62,000 bases of DNA, taken from assembly GCA_015680685.1 (NCBI GenBank), contig MNCI01022504.1, forward strand, positions 226,481-288,480. The letters run 5' to 3'. The stretch's first letter is position 1. Every line of letters begins with the position of its first letter. This document shows positions 57,838-62,000 of the stretch, in pieces. Both the position numbers and the translations under genes were made by a program. The notes under the pieces were generated by a model. It was not told the origin of the DNA and ran no database searches. It worked only from the letters and a program-made list of their open reading frames with translations. Source of the stretch: Gnetum montanum. Its lineage: Eukaryota; Streptophyta; Gnetopsida; Gnetales; Gnetaceae.

Positions 57838-58020
57838 AGAAGAAAACATCCAAGCACCTAAGAGAATGGCCAACACAAATGCATCAAGTTCCCTTAAAGC
57901 CACACCCTTTTCAATCCTTGAGTCCTTCCTTAGTTTGAGAAATGCCCAGTCATCAATTCGTTGATAGTTCTTATTATTTTGAGGAAAGGGACTGTACAGT
58001 TCCAAGCCAAGAGAGACCAT
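57784..58020 (-). CDS. ORF-A: 78-residue protein with membrane segment
   Basis: It is open in copy B from an ATG at 58020. It begins MVSLGLELYSPFPQNNKNYQ, continues RIDDWAFLKLRKDSRIEKG, then a hydrophobic segment of about 17-20 residues (LDAFVLAILLGAWMF), and ends with a basic tail (IIRKLRK). An AG acceptor-like site precedes it in both copies. In copy A the Trp after LLGA is a stop. No family recognised. Its soluble part followed by a membrane segment parallels ORF-B, suggesting the two arose by duplication. Confidence 0.5.
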   Translation of the reverse strand: MVSLGLELYSPFPQNNKNYQRIDDWAFLKLRKDSRIEKGVALRELDAFVLAILLGAWMFSSRVFLPFRCYSIIRKLRK

Positions 58021-58447
58021 AGAAATTTATAGATGTATGGATGAAGTGGACTCATTGCCTATCATATCAAAAGAACCATACCTTAGTATCAACATCATAA
58101 TCTTAAGGGTAAAAGCCAAACATTAGCAACCAGTAGAAAACAATTCATACCATCATTTAATAGCACTTATTGGGTGACGAACTTAACAAAATGGATAAAA
58201 CACACACATACACACAAATAGAAGAAAAAGTATGAACAATGTTGTAAAACAAAAATAAGAAAAGTTAAAGAAATTTGTAAAACAAAAATGTGTAAAACAA
58301 AAAAATTTAAAAGAACTGATGGCCTCGAATGATCAGCATAGGTGGCCATCTCCCCCATGACTGAATTGAAAGGGAGAGATCCAAAATAATGAGCATTTGT
58401 TTGAATTTCTTAAAAGTGTCCAACTTCTCCCAATTGATGTTTTCAGG

Positions 58448-59445
58448 TTAAGGGTTGNTGATGCATGGAACTTTCTTCTTCTCGATCTTTCCATAAATAT
58501 TTTCCTTAGATATTTCCAAGGAAAGATCACGAATTCCTAGGCATGCATTGATGGTGCTGAGCCATGCCCTCCCCATTATAATTGGGAAGTCCCCTTTATT
58601 ATTGCTAAACTCTATCACTAGGAAATCAGCTGGGTATGACCAACCACACACGGTGGTAACAATGTCCTCCACCAATCCCAAGGGAATGGTGATGGACTGG
58701 TCAACCAGCTCTAGTTGAATATTGCTCTTCTTGAGTGGAGGCAGGTTCCAGGCTTTATGCATTTTTCGTGAGATTAAGTTAACTCCAGAACCTAAGTCGA
58801 GAAGAGCCTTATGTGGTTCATTCCTAGCGACTTGGAGGTAGATTAAGGGACTTCCAGGGTCAGAGAGTTTCTTGGGAAGGTGGCCCACCCTTATCCAGTC
58901 AATAACGGTATGTGTTAACATAACCATATGCGTTTAGCCTTGTTGTTGGTTTGAAGTGAGCTCCGAAGCTTTATTTGTTGGAGGAGCATGCACAGACTCA
59001 ACCGCTTGTGGTTGTGAGAGCTTTTTTGGGCTTTTGGTTCTAAAGAAATATCTTCTCTTCGTGCGGTTGTCAGAACTGGCAGCGAGTTGAAAGTTTACAA
59101 CTCTCGTAGCATTACGTTGCTGTGGTTGAGTGGGGAGTTGCCCTTGCATCGTTGGAGCAAGTGGTAGTGGAACTATCGGTGTATGAGTGGCGGATGGATT
59201 CGGAGGATGGTATGCATGTGGTGTGTCTCCCAGAGGAGAAGGAGTCCTAAAATACTCCTGAACCTAGTAGTGACGTTGTGGAGTTGTGTGACCCATAGAG
59301 TCACTTGGAGAAACCAGCTGCTGCACGTAATAGCCATATGGGTCTGGTTGCCGATAAGGGTATTGTTGCCTAGGCAGTGGCATCCCCCATGACTGTGGGT
59401 GTTGCCACTGCTGGTGTTGCCTAATAGGTTGTCGCGGAGTTCCAC
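58448..59445 (-). pseudogene. Gag C-terminal region and retropepsin-like domain of copy B
   Basis: The frame 58927-58448 carries LLDLGSGVNLI, equivalent to the D-T/S-G active site of retropepsins, and PIIMGRAWLSTINACL, the conserved hydrophobic-Gly-Arg region. Upstream (59445-58934) the Pro/Gln-rich linker is split by stops. An N at 58458 marks a join where about 230 bases present in copy A (34184-34415) are missing. The domain would process gag. Confidence 0.7.
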
Positions 59446-59737
59446 TTGGATAATATGTTAATGATTGGTGGAACTACCTCGGATTACCTTGGGGATAAGG
59501 TAACCTTCAGGGTGCTTGCTGTTTGTTAAGTCTTGGGCTGAGTGCATACACCCCGGACTCTTGTAGATGTGAGATTATTAGGCAACATCCCTTAGGATGG
59601 TCATATTGGCAGATCTCATGTCCACCGTCATTATCTGTATCTGAATCCACAACCTCATCGGTGATAGTTATTTTTCCCTTACCCTTGCTACATGCATGGT
59701 CTACATCTCTCTTCTTTTTCTTATCATGGTCACTACT

Positions 59738-61448
59738 TCACTCCTTAGACTCCTCTACAATTTTTAGGACCGTTTCAATTTTACTATCTAAGAAGCTCCA
59801 TATTTCATCTACCTTAGCTGACACTTCCATTGTTAATTTCTGAAGCGACAAGGTTTTTCTATTCACCAACTCTTTGAGTGGTGACTCATCCTCCTCCTCA
59901 CAAAATCTCACTCCCCTCTTTCGGAGGGAAGGATCGCGGTTGTACTCTTCCATACTTTCTCTTTTCCATAGCTCCCCTTCTTCTTTAGCTACTTGCTCCA
60001 ACAATCTATGAACTTCATGGGATCTAAGTTTAGATAATCTCCCTTGGGCATATGTCCTAAACGTTCTTCTGGTTTCATGTCTTAGCCCATCTACGAGGTG
60101 GCGGAGTTGATCTCGTTGCGCATAACCATGGCCCGGGCAATAATGTAGCAATGCATAATATCGGTCCATGGCAACATCCAAGGGTTCTTTATTATCGTGC
60201 TTCCATCCTTGGATCTGCTTATGCAAGTTGGACACTTTAGAGTACGTTTGGTATTTATCGTTAAACAATTCTAACATTCTACTCCACCTCCTAATGGTTT
60301 CCGGCTCTAAGGACCGGTACCAACTCTCTGCTTCTTTTATGAGTGTCCTAGGGAACAACTTTAATTTTTGCCACTCGTTTTCAATGTTTTGCAAGGCACA
60401 AGCATTGTGGAATGCCTGTAAGTGGTTTTGCATATCAGCGTTGCATCCCCCTTCGAATCGTGGGATATTATTCATGTCTAGTCTCTTGATTCGGCTATCT
60501 TTTTGGTGCCTTGTAGGTATTCTCACAGCCTTCGTAATGTCTAACATACTTCAGGTTACTAGTAGGGGTTCGTCATGATCATCTCTCTCATGACGTCTAT
60601 GATGCCTATGTGGTTCCCTACTTTTCCTTCTTCCATGCCTTGATTCTCTAGAATGCCCTCGTCCTCTCTCTCGACTCTCTCGTCGAGGTCTCTCATCTTG
60701 CTTACCCTTATCCTCATCGTTGTGCTCTTTGTGACTACATCCTGATGTGGAAGGAGAGGGTGAATGATGTGATGAAGGGGAAGAAGAAGGGGAACCATCA
60801 CCATGACGATGTTTCTTACCTTCTCTTCGGTGGTTATGGTCCCTATCGTGATGACGATCAAAATTCTCGCCTTTGTCATGTGTTTGTGTTCCCTCATCGA
60901 ACACTTGGTGTTCATGGGAAGTTGTGTACCGTGGAGCGAAGGTTCTAATACCCTACCTCCTCACTATCGTTAGGAGGGGGAACATCATTTTATGGAGAAC
61001 CTATTGAGATAGGTTCACCACCCTTAATTTCTCTTATGACGAGCGAAGCATTACAGGGGCCTTTGCCCTTCAACGATGTGTGGCGACTCTCCTGCTACAA
61101 GTCCTGTTGACGTTGCGCTTCTGTGGGATGGTAGTCCCTTGTGTCATAATCTTTTGCAACGTATTCAACGTATAGCTACGTCATGTCTATCTATGCAAGA
61201 GCACGAAAGAGCATGTTGGGGACTGCACGATCTGGGGGTAACACTATGTTACCTTGCAAATCATGCCAATGCAATTATTTGTCCTGATGGAGGATAAAGG
61301 TAAAATCGGGTATATACTCATTGTGATGAGTATACACTACCCGATACTCTTGAGGAACTGGCAGATCTGGGTTACGTGTGTTAGACCATCGACTGTCTCT
61401 TGTGTGATCCCTAGGTGGTGAAGTGCTTTTATGAGAAGAAGAAGACAT
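59738..61448 (-). pseudogene. Gag polyprotein of copy B, broken by nonsense codons
   Basis: It starts at ATG 61448 (MSSSSHKSTSPPRDHTRDSR). A TAA follows after about 55 codons. Then comes an Arg/His/Ser-rich region (60904-60551) and, after one TGA at 60553-60551 in the same frame, the gag domain (60547-59738). The domain has RFEGGCNADMQNHLQAFHNA, WQKLKLFPRTLIKEAESWY and LEPETIRRW, the pattern of the retrotransposon gag family (PF03732). The TGA sits where a CGA Arg codon is likely. Gag would form the particle that packages the element RNA. Confidence 0.8.
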
Positions 61449-61579
61449 TGTTATCTTGTCGATGTGCTATTGACCATTATTTAAATTTTCTTTTGATTAA
61501 CCCTAAGGGTCCGTTTAAGCTTCCCAACGATGTGGATGATTTCCTATGTTCTACTTAGTGCACAAACAACTTAGTCACT

Positions 61580-61592
61580 GACAACGGTGCCA
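61580..61592 (-). promoter_or_regulatory. Primer-binding site, tRNA-Asp type
   Basis: On minus TGGCACCGTTGTC begins one base after the LTR end. It matches TGGCGCCGTTGCC, the complement of the plant tRNA-Asp 3' end, except for two transitions of the kind caused by cytosine deamination. Confidence 0.65.
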
Positions 61593-61593
61593 A

Positions 61594-62000
61594 TCATGAG
61601 TGGCAAGGTACCCCTACACTCAACCATACGAATACGAGCATTACACGTGTGATCCGGTCAAACTCTGCAGACTAAGTGCCTACACACCTTATGGAACACT
61701 TAAGGTTAACCGTTCGTTGTCTTCCTAGACTTACTTGTATTTTTCACGGTTGTATGGTTAAGTAAGTCTGAGGTATGTGATTTTTTATAGCTTTTATGTT
61801 TTTATCGCCTATGCTAATGAGGGAAAGGGTGAAGAGACTAAGTAACTAACTTTAACTAACTAAGTTCTAATGCCTAGCATCAGTATCCATCCCACTTACC
61901 GTTCACACCCTGAACCAATGCAACCTTCTTGGATTACCAAACGCTATTCGTTGCTGGGATTACTAAGCGTAACACATGTGCTCGAAGCGGTCGTACTGAA
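61594..62000 (-). repeat. 5' LTR of copy B, cut by window end
   Basis: It aligns with 55793-56190 with few differences. The terminal base pair is TC in place of TG on the plus strand. About 260 bp, including U3 and the far end, lie outside the window. Confidence 0.85.

Larger units (their letters stand above)
55793..62000 (-). mobile_element. LTR retrotransposon copy B (gag and protease only), runs off the window
   Basis: The 3' LTR is 55793-56451, the internal region 56452-61593 (5142 bp), and the 5' LTR starts at 61594 and is cut by the window end at a point matching about 56190 of the other LTR. Reading leftwards: primer-binding site (61592-61580), gag (61448-59738), protease (about 58927-58448), ORF-A (58020-57784), ORF-B (56822-56640), polypurine tract (56462-56452). 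No reverse transcriptase, RNase H or integrase was found. The 1.4 kb between protease and ORF-B cannot hold them. It is therefore a non-autonomous, probably Ty3/gypsy-related element that would need enzymes from another element. Confidence 0.85.

Overview
This is a nuclear plant DNA window: spliceosomal introns with GT/AG borders, plant-specific gene families (LBD, PLS-type PPR, SUVH) and a dense load of decayed plant transposons. Gene density is very low (four recognisable protein genes in 62 kb). The intergenic DNA is AT-rich and most elements carry several stops. That points to a large, slowly turning-over seed-plant genome such as a gymnosperm, but nothing in the sequence fixes the species. 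Positions 35022-35389 are an N gap.

Layout. 1-8.2 kb: AT-rich intergenic DNA with one LTR fragment (about 2320-2505), a tRNA-derived repeat (about 5311-5510) and unassigned GC-richer islands (about 490-1460 and 6880-7620). 8390-9116: a two-exon class II LBD repressor gene. 9.6-14.7 kb: a decayed LINE on the minus strand. 17.2-17.4 kb: a SINE candidate. 18061-20918: a two-exon PLS-type PPR gene with a 1016-bp intron and a shortened E domain. 21.9-23.1 kb: a noncoding segment repeated at 39.8-41.2 kb. 24157-28791 (minus): a broken PDCD2 gene whose introns hold a 5'-truncated LINE and a solo LTR with a perfect 5-bp target duplication. 32326-32585: a Tourist-like MITE. 32.97-36.99 kb: a 5'-truncated LTR retrotransposon (copy A). 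37977-39218: a two-exon gene for a probably plastid-targeted acidic protein. 42.8-46.4 kb: minisatellite, tandem exon-like duplication and a ~215-bp satellite. 47042-48028: a solo LTR. 48787-50656: an intronless SUVH-type gene with a one-base frameshift and a SET domain that lacks its catalytic motif. 51477-55607: a complete but dead hAT transposon with 8-bp TSDs. 55793 to the end: a nearly complete LTR retrotransposon of the same family as copy A (copy B, minus strand).

How the parts relate. The genes do not form a pathway. LBD and SUVH proteins are transcription or chromatin regulators, the PPR protein would act on organellar RNA, and the 37977 gene is probably plastid-directed. The most unusual material is the LTR family represented by copies A and B and three LTR relics. 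It encodes gag and an aspartic protease but shows no reverse transcriptase or integrase in this window. Between protease and 3' LTR both copies keep two small ORFs, each with a membrane-type segment, and four occurrences of a polypurine-tract-like motif at matching places. The LTR U3 regions carry clustered palindromes or tandem arrays that differ between subfamilies.
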